From NCBI GenBank assembly GCA_034509755.1, contig CM067547.1, positions 46,526,859-46,590,858 of the forward strand: a stretch of DNA of 64,000 nt. The letters run 5' to 3'. Both the position numbers and the translations under genes were made by a program. Under the pieces are notes generated by a model, which was not told the DNA's origin, made no database searches, and was given only the letters and a program-made list of their open reading frames with translations. Shown one piece after another: positions 11,101-23,700 of this stretch (the first letter of the stretch is position 1; every line of letters begins with the position of its first letter). The DNA is from Anisodus tanguticus. Taxonomy: Eukaryota; Streptophyta; Magnoliopsida; Solanales; Solanaceae.

Positions 11101-12676
11101 ATTGCCTTGTCTGTATATTCTGCAACTTCAGAACCATGATCCTTTAGGGAAGCTGCTTCAGACTCAAGGTGGGTTGAAGCAATGAAGCTTGAAATAGATG
11201 TCTTGGAAGCTAATCATACATAGACTATAAAATATTTGCCTCATAGCCACAAAGCTATAGGTTGTAGGTGGATATACAAGTTAAAATACAAGTCTAATTG
11301 GGATGTAGAGAGGTACAAAGTAAGATTAGTGGCAAAGGGGTATAGTCAAATAGAAGGTCTAAATTATGGTGCGACTTTTTTCCTGTGGAAAAAATGATGA
11401 CGGTTAGAACCATTGTTGTTATTGCTGCTTCTAGGCATTGGTACATCTATCAAATGGATGTCTACAATGCATTTCTTAATGGTGACTTTATTGAATATGT
11501 GTATATGAAGATTACTGAAGGGTTTGCAAGACAGGGATAGACTAACAAAGTTTGCAAACTGAATTAGTCCCTCTATGGATTTAAACATGCTCGTAGACAG
11601 TGGAACCTAAAGTTGACTAAGGCCTTGGTGCAGATAAGCTTTTAACAAAGTCACTATGATTATTCAGTGTTCACAAGGAAAAGTGGCACTGGTACTATTA
11701 TAGTGTTGGTATATGTAGATGATCTTCTAATTATAGGAAATAATCAAAAGTTATTATGTGACACTAGAGAAGAATTGCAACAACGATTCAAGATAAAGGA
11801 TCTTGGATAACTTAAATTCTTCTTAGGGATTGAGTTTGCCAGGTCTGCTAAGGGAATACTTATGTGTCAAATAAAGTATGCCTTGGAGTTGATAGCATAA
11901 TCAGGTCTAGGAGGAGCTAAGACTGGAGGAACACCTCTTGAGTTTAATCAGAAACCAACCTCATTCCAGTATGACAAGTTTGTTCAAGAAAATGAGGAGA
12001 ATCAGACCAAGGTAGTAATTGAAGATGCAATCCTTACAGATCCAGGTCCATATCAAAGACTAGTGGGAAGACTATTATACCTCACAATGACTAGACCCGA
12101 CTTTGCACTTGATGTTCAGGTTCTGAGTCAATACATACACACACCAAAGTAGTCTTACTGGGAAGAAGCACTCAGAGTTGTAAGGTATATCAAAGCAGCT
12201 CCTGGACTTGGTTTACTGATGCCTACAGACACTCCAAGTCAACTTGTTGCCTATTGTGACTCAGACTAGGGTGGTTGATATATGGTGAATTTTGGTGATG
12301 CACTCATCTCTTAGAAATAAAAAAATGGGAAATTATTTCAAGAAGTTATGTTGAAGCAGAGTTCAGAAGTATGGTCTCTTGTGCAACATAAGTCACTTGG
12401 TTAGTGGGGATATTCAAAGAACTTGGCGTGCATGTTGAAGTACCAGTAAAGATGATATATGACAGCAAAGCTGCAAATCCAATCTTTCATGAGAGAACAA
12501 AGCATATAGACATTGATTGTCACTTTGTTGGGGAAAGTATAGCTCAAGGAATGTTGAAGACTGAGCATAGTCACACTAAGGAACAACTGGCCGACTTGCT
12601 TACAAAGAGTTTAGGAAAAGTTCAACATAAGCACTTTATGAGCAAGCTTGGAGTCAAAAATTTGTTTCCACCATAG
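8127..12676 (+). pseudogene. Copia gag-pol polyprotein, decayed
   Basis: Domains appear in normal Copia order (GAG-PR-INT-RT-RH), broken by stops and frameshifts. GAG is at about 8127-9250, with YALWSRSMRISLLGKSKMGF and a damaged zinc knuckle (CDHCGCKD). Protease remnants are near 9420-9500, then pre-integrase HVRLGHAP and integrase pieces at 9785-10756 (FVNVIDNYTRYT, FWGECVSTVVYIINRLPS). Reverse transcriptase spans about 11170-12100; its YVDDLLI active-site box survives at about 11709. The RNase H end is at 12404-12676, with YDSKAANPIFHERTKHID and LADLLTKSLGK. The order INT before RT is diagnostic of Ty1/Copia. I do not assign a clade. Confidence 0.95.
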
Positions 12677-12689
12677 ACTTGAGAAGGAA

Positions 12690-12938
12690 TGTTAACTAGC
12701 TAGTTAGTAAACAAATAACTATGGTTGTATAAGTTGAGTTAAGAGTCCATGTAGTTAAAGTTAGTTATCTTGTTGAGTTAGTTGTATATAAGCTTGAGCT
12801 AAGTCATTGTAAAAGATATTTTGCAATGTATCCAATATTTCTCTCTTTATAATTGCCTTCATTTTTCTCCACTTCTTCCTTCTTGCTCTTCTTCATTAAT
12901 GTATGATTGAGCTTTAATCTCCATTAATGGAGCTTACA
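12690..12938 (+). repeat. 3' LTR of the Copia element
   Basis: 249 bp, starts TGTTAACTAG and ends AGCTTACA. It is followed at once by the TSD copy TATCA (12939-12943). Confidence 0.95.
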
Positions 12939-12943
12939 TATCA

Positions 12944-14291
12944 CTTCACCCTTAATTAGACTCGAATCATGGGAACGGAGAATCTTTTGGGAAGAAGTGT
13001 TTTATCCCTCAAAGGCCTATTCGTGACTAATCCAAATTAGTACCCCTTAAGTCTCAGATATATAATGGTTAATAAAATAGGAAACTCAGTATCTGACATT
13101 CGTTGGGCTTCTCTCTTCGGGAGCCTGCGCCTACTTTCATTCTTTGGGCAATATAGATAATGAAAGACCAGATGATTCGACAACATCTGTAAAGCTACAT
13201 ACTACCGGAAATCAAGCGAGTGGCTTTTACTCCTCGGAGAGAACTAAGGCAAGGCTGGTGATGTGCCACTGTATGGAGGGCTCGCTCTCCGCCTGTCGTA
13301 ATAACAACAAAAGTCCATACCGGAATTTCATTACGAAATCATCAGTATTTATTTGTCAACGGGGATCACCTGCTCCATGTGAAAGATTTCTGTAGTGTGT
13401 AGATATAAACGATCTTGCCAACTAAAATGAATATGAAATGTTACCAGAAGCTCAATCACTCTAACTAAAACCTTTAATTAAACAAGTCATAGCTAAGCTG
13501 CTACTTAATTGCTTTCCCAAATTTCTTAAATTCACCAATACACAGTGTAGAGAATGATTTCCCATCTTTCACACAACCCCTCTACCCTTAACTTAGAAGC
13601 TAAGGGAAAATCATTGCTGTTTCGAGATCCTATCATCAGGTTTCCACGTTACTTCACCTCAAACCTTCAGGCTGTAAAGTAAAAAAAAAAATAGACAATT
13701 TGACCATCAGTTCAAGTTATGCAAATCACATAACACATTAGTATGTTTTGATGGTAATGTGCCATCTGGAATTAAATTACTAACCATCACTTCAAAAATA
13801 GTTGTGTAAAAGGAAATCTGACACCAAGAATTTTGAAAACAATAATGTGTTTAAAACTCACTAAACCGAAAGATATTTTATTGTCGAAATAGCTGCCCTT
13901 AGCTTGTACTATATGTTTGGTGCAATCATATTATTAATACCTAAACTGAATATATAAAACGAACTCAACTACTATGTACGTTGTTAAGTAGTGTATACTC
14001 CATATATTATTCCTCAGTTTTGGTAGTGCCCTTACTTTATCAATTTTCCTTCAAACCTAATATAACAATGATGATAACACAATAATAACGAGAATAGTAG
14101 TAGTAGTAGTAATAGTAAGTAACAAAATTCAATAAAGATCTCAAACATTAATATATTTAATTGGTGGAAAGAAACCTCTTGTCAAACTCCTTCAAACGTA
14201 ATCCTGTATTTATTCAGCCATAGACTACCTAACTAAAACGAAGAACAAAAAACAAAAAAAGAGTCACTCTGCTGCCAAAGGCTTCAAAGCA
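12944..14291. other. Copia flank, then upstream region of the TBL gene
   Basis: 12944-13400 continues the sequence interrupted by the Copia. It is GC-richer than its surroundings (for example CTTCTCTCTTCGGGAGCCTG at about 13110) and holds an 83-codon frame of no known family. 13401-14291 is AT-rich and is presumably the TBL promoter. It has an AGT-rich microsatellite at about 14095-14120 and a possible TATA-like TGTATTTATTC at about 14203. No conserved regulatory element could be named with confidence. Confidence 0.4.
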
Positions 14292-16780
14292 ATGAAACCA
14301 CTTCCCTATAGTTCTTCTTCTTCATCTTCTATTCTCCGAAAGACTCGTATTTCTCCTTTAATAGTTACTCTATTAGCTTTCATTGTCTTTATCACCATTC
14401 TTTATAGTGAAGATTTCAGCTGCATTTTTAGCCAGCTTGAGTATTCTAGTCTATCTGGTCCTCCTAATTCCATCTCAAGAATCAGTGAGTAACACATTCA
14501 TCAAATTCGACACTTCTTTTTTCCCTCAAAGTTTTTATTGTATCGATTTGAATGCACAAACATTATTCGAAAGAGTTACTAACTTATCTCCACTGATCAT
14601 AGTGTATTAAAAGTTTTCACTACCAGTGCAATTTTACTTGCTGTGCAAAGTTATTTTATAGGCTACTAATTCCACTTGTTATGATTGATTTTATACTTCG
14701 ATTGAGTTGCTAGTAAAACTTCGACACATATATATTGAGACTTGTTAAAATAGCATGTTCACTGTGTTTTGAATAATTTTAGTAGAGAAGAACAAGAAGT
14801 TGCCATTTGCCATAGGAGAGACAGAGGATGACTGCGACATTTTCAGTGGGAGGTGGGTTCGTGATGACAGCAGGCCACTGTACGAGGAAGCGGAATGTCC
14901 TTACATACAGCCACAATTGACTTGCCAAGAACATGGCCGGCCAGTCAAAGATTATCAGCATTGGAGATGGCAGCCTCATGGTTGCTCTCTTCCAAGGCAC
15001 GTTTAGTTATAACTCAATTTATCTCATATTTGTTATATAAGTCATCTACTTATCATTAACCAACACATCATTGGACATTAGTTAGTTTGTTACAAATAAG
15101 TGACACTAGCACTCAAAATTCTCATTGTCAAGACTAAGGTACAACCTATTGATGAGTAATTCGATATAAGATGTAATCATTTCGTAGTTATTACAGAATA
15201 TGTGTGTGAAAAGCTAGTATAAATAAAAACTCTGGATCCGTCATGGACATATGACATAAAGAGCTAGGCCTCGAAAAGAAAACCCTAGTCAAATGCTAGT
15301 GATTCGCCGGCTAGCTATATTTTGTTTTAGAAATGATTCCTTCACTATGCGCTAGTTAATCTGGTTAATGGCTACATTGTACTTTTCGTCTTTATTTGAT
15401 AATGTTGGTTTATTGTGTAGTTCAACAACTCTTACCTGCCTGAACGGGAGTCACACTTTATAATAGCATGGAAATTTAATAATTTCAATTTCTCTATTTT
15501 ATATTCTGATTTAGAAGGCAAATATTTTGTTATTTCCATATATGATATCGCAGTGATTTAACTAGGGTGAGTATTTCCATAATATTGCAGTTTCAACGCG
15601 ACACTAATGCTGGAAACCCTTCGTGGGAAGAGGATGTTATATGTAGGAGATTCGTTAAACAGAGGACAATATATTTCCATGGTTTGTCTTCTCCATAGAC
15701 TTATTCCTGAGAATGCCAAGTCCATGGAAACTTTTGGTTCCCTCTCTGTTTTCACTGCTAAGGTGATCATTTTAAAGTCACATATATAGCACAATTCTAT
15801 GAATACGTTGATTTACTAAATGTTGATAATCAGCTTGAATTAATTCGCAATGCAGGATTATAACGCGACGATTGAGTTTTACTGGGCACCATTTCTGCTG
15901 GAATCAAATGCTGATGATTCAGTGGTACATAGAATATCTGATAGAGTTGTCCGAAAAGGCTCGATCAATAAGCACGGAAAGAATTGGAAAGGGGCTGATA
16001 TAGTCGTTTTCAATACTTATCTTTGGTGGATGACCGGCCTAGAATTCAAGATTTTGTAATTAGCTTTCCCTCCATCTTACAATATTCTTTTCAAGAAGTG
16101 AAAACAAAATACTAACCTACAACATCATAAAACATATACAAAATTTGGTATATTTAGATTTGTTTGTTTGGGAAGGGACTAATGATATATAGATGGGTGC
16201 AGGCAAGGATCTTTTGAGGATGAAGTGAAGGATATAGCGATAGTATCGACAGAGGACGCATATCGAATGGGAATGAAGAGTATGCTGAGATGGGTAAAAA
16301 AGAATATGGATCCGAAGAAAACCAGAGTCTTTTTCACTAGCATGTCACCTTCCCATCAGAAGTAATACTGTTTGATGTTCAATGTTTGTTGAAAATTTGT
16401 TTGTCGTCGTGTTAAACGAAAAGTATCTATATTTTTGCAGGAGCATAGATTGGGGAGGAGAAGCAAATAAGAATTGTTACAATGAAACAAAAATGATAGA
16501 GGATCCAAATTACTGGGGATCAGATAGCAGAAAAAGCATAATGAAAGTGATTGGACAAGTGTTTGGTAAAACAAAGGTGCCCATTACATTTCTCAACATC
16601 ACACAACTCTCGAATTACAGAAAAGATGCACATACATCAATTTACAAGAAGCAATGGAATCCATTAACAGCAGAGCAATTGGCAAATCCAGTTAGCTATG
16701 CTGATTGTGTACATTGGTGCTTGCCTGGTCTTCAAGATACTTGGAATGAGCTTTTATTTGCAAAACTTTTTTATCCTTGA
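14292..16780 (+). CDS. TBL: Trichome birefringence-like (TBL) protein, probable polysaccharide O-acetyltransferase
   Basis: Six exons give a 425-residue protein: 14292-14484, 14783-14996, 15591-15762, 15856-16055, 16203-16361 and 16441-16780. All junctions keep the frame. Intron 2 must use a GC donor (AAG/GCACGT); the others are GT-AG. Residues 20-38 form one membrane anchor, as expected for a Golgi type II protein. A PMR5N region follows (about 81-134: [24 protein letters not shown]). The esterase GDS motif is at 155-157 (VGDSLNRGQ), and the C-terminal DCVHWCLPG supplies the catalytic Asp401 and His404. TBL proteins O-acetylate cell-wall polymers. The sequence recalls the xylan-acetylating clade (ESK1/TBL3 type), but the exact substrate is inferred. 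It appears intact. Confidence 0.95.
14997..15590 (+). other. GC-AG intron 2 of the TBL gene
   Basis: The exon must end in phase 2 after CCAAG to join [15 protein letters not shown], which matches TBL proteins. The only donor fitting this is GCACGT at 14997. The nearby GT at 15001 would throw exon 3 out of frame. The acceptor is ATATTGCAG, ending at 15590. Confidence 0.85.
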
Positions 16781-17077
16781 GATGCATAAACCAAAGCCAA
16801 TTTTTACAAGTATATAACATTTTCACGGAAGCTGAGAGGAGGAATAATGCTCACAAAGTTTACGATGAATTGTCCGAATTAAGAGCAACTTCTCTCTTGT
16901 TTTAATTAGAAATTAAAGTGAATTCTAACAACTTTCCAACCAGAACGGCTTAAGACCCTAATTCTGTAGCACATTTCTTGCTTGCTTCATCTAAATATGT
17001 TGGGCTTTAAATATGAGAAGGTGTGAATGAGAAATTGAGGGGAAATTGAAAATTTGAGTAAAGTTTTTTTTTTTTTT
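16781..17077 (+). other. 3' flank of the TBL gene
   Basis: Contains the 3' untranslated region and a T-rich tract just before the next Copia element. No clear polyadenylation signal stands out. Confidence 0.5.
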
Positions 17078-19720
17078 TGTGAGAATTTTGTCCCACATTG
17101 ATGATGTAAAGGGATATTTGTGTGCATATATATAAAAGCACATTTTCTAACTCATAAAGAGTTGAGCACAGAGTCTCCTCTCACGTCGTCCTTTTAGATT
17201 TGAATTTAAATTTGATTAAATGATCTGATTGATTGATAATCTTTTTAGATCAAATTTATTTTATTCATTTCCTGATATTTTTTATGCACTAAAATTAATT
17301 TAAAATTCGCAAAATATTTCCCAACAAACATTTCTATTTTCAAAAAAGGCAGGGCCTTTTCGAATAGACATCATACCTATTCTGAACATGTATTTTCAGT
17401 CAAAACACTGGCTATAAATTTAGAGGAATAGCCTCATTTTCTGCATTGAATTTTTCAAACTTCTACATACTTTCTTACAAACAAAAAATCGAGTCTTGTG
17501 TGATATGTTGCCGAATTTGCGTTCGTCGAAGTTGATGGGCTTTGAGGTACCGCCACGCCATCAACAAGTATATCCATTTAATCTTGGGAGGAAGTAATTC
17601 ATAACATCGGATACAGTGAGGGGATTAAATGTTAAGGACATACAGTGAATTATGTAGTCTTGGATACTTAAAGTTTTTGTATTTCCATTATGTTTTCCAG
17701 TTTATTTTCGTTCATTGGTTTATTGATTTTTTTTAACACAGACGTACTAACAAGCTTAAGGAATTTAACTATAATTTTTGAGTTCATCTCTCTTCGGTTT
17801 TGGAGATTAACACCTTTGTGGTTATCTACTCCCAGTGCTGCAGATTAAAATTAGTAGATTTTCTACTTCAAATTTAATATTCGGTTTGAAGAAATAAAAA
17901 CATCATCATTTTATTAAATCTGTTTCTGTCGAATTCCATTTGAAGATTTAAAAACTTCACCGTTCGTTAATCTTTTTGTTGTTTCATGACAAACATATAT
18001 GACAGAAACAATAACCCCTGTGGTTGGCTCTACGAGCAATATTACCTCCTACAATCGTGCTGCACTGACACTGGCTCAAACAAAAAAATCCAAAAAATGG
18101 ATCGGAATTGATTTTAAGCGGTGGAAACAAAAGATGTTCTTTTATTTGACTACTTTGAGTCTGCAAAAGTTCATTAAGGATGACGTTCTGGTTATGCCGA
18201 AATCAACTCCTAAAAATGAATGTTTTATTGTGACCGAGACTTGGAAGCACTCATTTTTTGTGCAAGAACTATATTTTTAGCGGACTGGAGGATGATCTTT
18301 ACAACGTCTACAGTAATATGCAAACTTCGAAAGAATTATGGGATGCGTCGAAAAAGAAATATAAAACCAAGGATGCCGACGGGTTGAAGAAGTTTGTTGC
18401 AGCCAATTTTTTGGACTATACGATGGTAAACAGCAAGCCTATCATTAACCAAGTCCAAGAGCTGCAAGTTATAATTCACGATCTCCTTGCTGAAGGTTTG
18501 GTCATAAACAGAGTGTTTCAAGTTGCAGTGATGCTTGAAAAGTTGACTCCTTTATGGAGAGATTTTACGAACTACTTTAACACACAAGCGAAAGCAAAAG
18601 GAGATGCAACTCGAAGATCTCATTGTTCAATTGAGGATCGAAGAGGATAATAAAGATGCTAAAAAGAAGGCACGAAGAAATTCAACAATTATGGGAGCAA
18701 ACATTGTTGAGACTGCCCCAATGAATTCGAAAAAGACGAAAAAGTCTTCAGGTCCAAAGAACTATCCCAGTAAGAAGAAGTTCAAGGGAAACTAGCATAA
18801 CGGTGAAAAAATTGGATACAAAGCTGTAGAATGTCGTTCTCTAAAGAAAGAAAAGAAAAATGGTCAAGCAAATATGGTTGAAACAAATGAGGATATTGAT
18901 GACTTGTGCACTATTGTGTCTACGTGCAATTTAGTGGGAAATCCTAAAGAGTGGTGGATTGATTATGGAGCCACTCGCCATGTTTGTGCAGTTAGAGAAG
19001 CGTTCGATTCATATGCTCCCGCTGGACCCGACGAGACTATTTTTATGGAAAATTCTGCAACATCCAAGATTGAAGGCTATAGAAAGATATTCATGAATAT
19101 GAGTTTTGGCAAGGCGGTGACTCTCAACAACGTTTGTCATATTCCTGAAATAAGAAAGAACTTAGTTTACACTACACTTCTCATCAAGAATGAGTTTAAG
19201 TGCGTTTTTGTTTCAGACAAAGTTGTAATAAATAAGAACGAGATGTACGTAGGAAAAGCTTACCTTACAGAGGGCCTTTTCAAATTGAATGTAATGGTCA
19301 TTGATAATAATAAAATTTCAGCTTCTTGTTACTTGCTTAAGTCAAATGATTTATGACATTCACGTTTAGGACATGTCAATTATAGGACCTTACGTAAAAT
19401 GATTAGTTTGAAAGTATTGTCTAAATTTGAATGCAATCAATCAAAATGTCAATTTTGTGTTGAATCTATGTATGTTAAACATCATTATAAGCCAATTGAA
19501 AGTAATTCAAGTCCTTTAGACTCAATTCATACAAATATTTGTGACATGAAGTCAATATCATATCGCAGTGGAAAGAAGTATTTCACAATTTTTATTGACG
19601 ACAGCACGCGATATTGTTATGTTTATTTACTTAATAGTAAAGATAAAACAATTGAAGCATTCAGACAATATAAAAGTGAAGTTGAAACACAACTTAACAA
19701 AAAGATCAAAATCATAAATT
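17078..19720 (+). mobile_element. Truncated Ty1/Copia element: LTR-like leader, GAG, integrase start
   Basis: The likely 5' LTR starts TGTGAGAATTTTGTCCCACA at 17078 after a T tract, with a TATA motif (ATATATATAAAAGC) near 17135. The LTR end and PBS could not be fixed. Coding remnants run from about 18000 to 19720. The copy stops inside integrase, where it abuts a GGGTACCC-rich element. RT, RNase H and the 3' LTR are absent from this window. Confidence 0.85.
18000..19720 (+). pseudogene. Copia gag-integrase remnant
   Basis: GAG: FKRWKQKMFFYLTTLSLQKF, a stop after YF at about 18280, then LEDDLYNVYSNMQTSKELWD, LTPLWRDFTNYF and a Lys-rich tail. The zinc knuckle is degraded (HNGEKIGYKAVECRSLKKE). 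Protease: WWIDYGATRHVC, with D-Y-G where D-S-G is usual, so the active site is damaged. Pre-integrase: HSRLGHVNYRTLRKM. Integrase start: KYFTIFIDDSTRYCYVYLL. Several stops occur. This GAG type is common in plant Tork-like Copia elements, but the clade is not certain. Confidence 0.9.
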
Positions 19721-20757
19721 TACTACCCGGACCCTACGGTTCCGGGTAGGTTCCCGGGTACCCTGTAAATAAAAAAACACAGATTAAGCAATAATTTTTT
19801 AGCCTATGAGAATAAAAAAGAGTTCTAAAATAATTTCATCCAGTAGTTTTTTAGCCTGCAATCAGAGTTTTTAGTACCCTTATAAGAAGTTTTAGAAAAC
19901 TTATTCATTGTAGAAAAACTAATTCTGTAACCAAAACATAAAATTACAAGACAAATTTGACACTCAATTAATTGAACGTGTTGATTTCAAAATAAATTTG
20001 GAAATATCCGAATTAAACTTATTTTTGTGTTCATAAGCTCTTCAATAAAAAAGAAAAGCTTTATTATACTAGTAAATCCCTAAATTTCATCTTCACAGCT
20101 ACAAAAATATACACAAAATTTAAAAATAGATTTACATTTCAAATCAAAAGTAAAGAGATTGAAGATGAGTATCGCCTGAAATAGAACAAAAGCATAGGAT
20201 ATTAAAAAGAAATTGAAGAGTTAGATATGAACCCAGATGCATTTTATGAACGACGTGAACACAACCAAGGGAGAAAAAGAGGCAAAGGTGAAGCTTCAAC
20301 GACAATAACGATGAAAGTACCTGAGAGAAAGCTTCAACGACGACGATGATGAAGCTCGGTGGTTTAGCTAAAACGTCATTGTTATTGAGAGAGTTTTGTG
20401 TGTTTTCTCTTAGGGCACAAAGAGCATTCTAGAATAAAGGGGTGAAAAAGCTGAAATATTTGCGTCTTAAGGTGGGAAAATCAATGTGCAGGCGTGCAAC
20501 AAATAATTTTGGAGAAAGTTAAAAGTAGTCCAAATGTTTGTCAAAAAAGTAAAAATATTTAATATTTTATAGGTTTCGGGTATCGATTCCGGATCCGGGT
20601 ACCCTGTCTCTATTTGCCGGAATCGGACCCGACATTGATCGGTTCCTAATTTTACTACCCGGACCCTACCCGTTATTATAATATATCTATCCGGAACCTA
20701 CCTGTTAGTGTCGGTTCTGGTCGGGTATCTGGGTACCTTGTACCCGTGCTCACCCCT
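19721..20757. mobile_element. Non-autonomous hAT-like element with GGGTACCC-rich ends
   Basis: Both ends are rich in CCGGGTACCC, TACTACCCGGACCCTAC and similar blocks. The right end read inward is TTAGGGGTGAGCACGGGTAC, a typical end of plant hAT-related non-autonomous elements. TTTACTACCCGGACCCTAC occurs at 19721 and again near 20650. No transposase is visible. The left end lacks the matching tip and the two flanks differ (Copia left, Ogre right), so no TSD was found and the copy is truncated or rearranged. Confidence 0.5.
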
Positions 20758-23700
20758 AATGGCGGGTCATCGTCCTTACAACCACACATTTGTTCGGCAG
20801 CTTTCCTAGAGACGGCCTAGTATCATCAGCCAGATCTGACCGGTGTTGACAAGATGATCTAACTCAAACTTGAAGGCTTCACATTCTTCGATGTCGTGCC
20901 CCGAGTCCTCTAAATTGTATAAGCAGATCTTCAACCTCGAAGTGGTAGCATATAGTTTTTGGTGGTTCTAAGTGGTCAAACCTTGTCAGTGCGAGCCAAG
21001 AGAGAGAAGATATCTGCGTACGAATCTTCAAAAGCAGTGAAGTCGTAACGCCATAACTAAGTCTCAATGGTGATTCCTTCACCAGGTATGATAGGGTCGT
21101 AGACCAGTAGGGGGTGTGGTCCCCACAAGTTACGAATGACATTTTCATCAATTAGTCTGATAACTCTTTTTTTGAAGGCCACACATTTGTCTATGATGTG
21201 GTCGGGCTGATTCTTATGGAACAAACACCTCTTGTGGGCAAAGATGAATGCACAAGTCGAAAGAACGTCGGAGCTAGCACACTCCAACTTAGAGGCTTTC
21301 ATCCCATCGTATACCTCAATATTTCACACCGCCCTGGGTGCAACTCTATAGAGTGAACTACGAGCTTTGAGGGCAATCACCCACCACATTGGAGATGACG
21401 TACATGAGGGCCCTTGTGGCATCCCGTAGTAATTTGCAGCTTCATCGGTAGTCAGGGGACTCCCTCAGGTACCCCGCTTGACTCCTCATACGGCATAGGA
21501 TCAGCTGTAGGCAACTCCGATTCTTATTTTGGTGTTTTGAAATAGGGGACATAGTCGTCGACCATTTTCTTGACCTCTTTAGGGAGGTTTTGGTATTGAG
21601 GTTTCCCATCGATGGACTCTTCCGTGAGGTTGCCCACGAACTCCAAAATTTCCTCAACCTCTTTCATTTTGGATCTTACCAAGTCAATCTTCGTGTCTAC
21701 CTTGCAAATTTTTGCCCAAAGAGACTCCTCAATCTCTTCATCGCTAACCAAATCAACAACTGGTAATGTGGCATTGTCTATCGAGAGTATCCATTGGTAG
21801 AAAATCAACCTTTAAGAGGAGGTGAAAATTTTAATTTAGTTTTGGTATTTTCTTGTGTTTTTTCTTTCGGGTTGGTGTCTGGAATATGGGACCAACCAAG
21901 AGTTCAAACAGAACACATGATAACACATAAGCAGTTTGTATCACAAAAGCACAAAAGCAATTATAATATCTGCATTCCTAAACCTCATTACTCCAAGGCT
22001 TTCGAATCGTTTAAAGCATAAATGTGCCACATGTCGATTAAAACCACTGCCCCATAAACATTTTATTAATAATAACATCTTTCCCAACAAGGTTATAAAA
22101 TATGAATAAAGCAGTAAAATCAAAAGAAGTAGACTCTAGTGGCGGATGATTAAGCTCTGTCAGTCCGAGTTTTTGGCCTTTCGAAGGGCGATCTGAATTC
22201 GGAGATGAGGAGACATCAACAGTGAGTCGATCCAATAACCTTTCTCTGTGAAGGTCATGGGTGCAGTCTTGTCCATAGCTTTCCTCATGCGAGCGTCCAA
22301 GTCCTCTAGACACTCATGAGTGAAGTATAGCTCCTCGGTCATGCCGGCTATGATAGTCTAGTTATACTCCATCTTCTCTAGATACTGGGCATCTCGATCA
22401 TCAGCTTGTCTCTGAATGCGGCGAGCTTTGACCTAGGGATTTGAATCTCAATAATGGCAACATTAGTGGCGGTTGAGCCCTGTTGTGAGGGTACCTTGCA
22501 AGTGTGCTCTCAACCAGTCTACGTAGTCCTCACCATGACCCAGATGGAAGACATCATCAGCTAGGGTCTCTAGACCCTACTTGATTCGACTATTTCACTC
22601 TCAGATGATGTCAGCAACCCATCTAATCATGTTTCCTTCCAAACTGTCTTAGGACCCTAATATGTGCATATGGTCGGATTCCCCAGATCCCCATAAGTGG
22701 CAGGAAAGGACATTTTCTACCTCTCACTACTATGGTCTCGGATATAAAGTCGGGAAATCTCCACTAGATGTTGTCCTCTCAGAGCCTAGAAAAGCTAAAA
22801 GCCTACCCCTCTTTGGTTTAATTCTCGAATTTTGGGTAAGTGACTTTGAGGTTATCTTCTCTACGTTCGGGATCTCGGTATGATAGAACTTCAATTTTGT
22901 AGAGGTACATAATGATCCACCATTGCACTAAGAGGTTACACCCTTGGAAGTACCTATGTAGGTTTCGGCATTGACCTAAGGCTCGAAAGATGTTGGCTAG
23001 GATGACTGAAACTATGTCATAGTACTTGGTTTCCCCGTTCGAGGTTATGCTATGAAAGATAGCATGGGTAATGAAAATGACCCTAGTATTTATGGCTTAG
23101 TGTCGGTCTTTGTGGAATACTATGGTTCCTAGAAGACTTATGACAAAGGCTAAGGGTCGGGTGGCTTCCCAATTGGCAAAGATAGAAACTCTACGGAGTG
23201 CTCTATGTACCCCTGTCTAGACCCAAATCGTCTATAAAGATCCCTAAAGTCTATGGTTGGGCTGAATATCCAATCGGCGCTAGCTAAGAATAGGAACCTA
23301 AGAATTTCATCGGGAGTCAACTTATGGGGCACTAGAAGGTTAGGTCGGGTTTCTTCCTCCGCCTCATACAAGTCCTCACGCTATCTATACGACCCCGGAT
23401 CTCCTCTAGGGTCGAGATTATCTCAAAATCTCCGAACCTAAATACCATCCTATCATAATCCCGTTACCCAATAAGGACTACTAACAGTTCTCTATTTCCT
23501 TTCACAGTCATGAGGGATGGGGTGTCCTAAAAAGTTCGTTACTTCTCTCTGTTGCATGGCATCTAGCCACGACGACAAAAAACTCAGCATCTTAGGTGTG
23601 TCAATAACCATGTCGAATTTTAGATTGGTATGCATCTACAATACAAAACACGGTTAATTTCCCCCCAAAGGACAATGGTTTATCATATAAGGCACTTTCA

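Larger units (their letters stand above)
7686..12938 (+). mobile_element. Full-length Ty1/Copia retrotransposon, defective (TSD TATCA)
   Basis: The element is bounded by LTRs at 7686-7950 (265 bp) and 12690-12938 (249 bp), both starting TGTTAACTAGCTAGTTA; the 3' copy ends in CA. The 5-bp TSD TATCA is at 7681-7685 and 12939-12943. A primer-binding site TGGTATCAGAGC (7951-7962), complementary to initiator tRNA-Met, directly follows the 5' LTR. A purine-rich tract GACTTGAGAAGGAA precedes the 3' LTR. The 16-bp LTR length difference is mostly one deletion in the 3' copy. Many stops and frameshifts make it non-autonomous. Confidence 0.97.
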
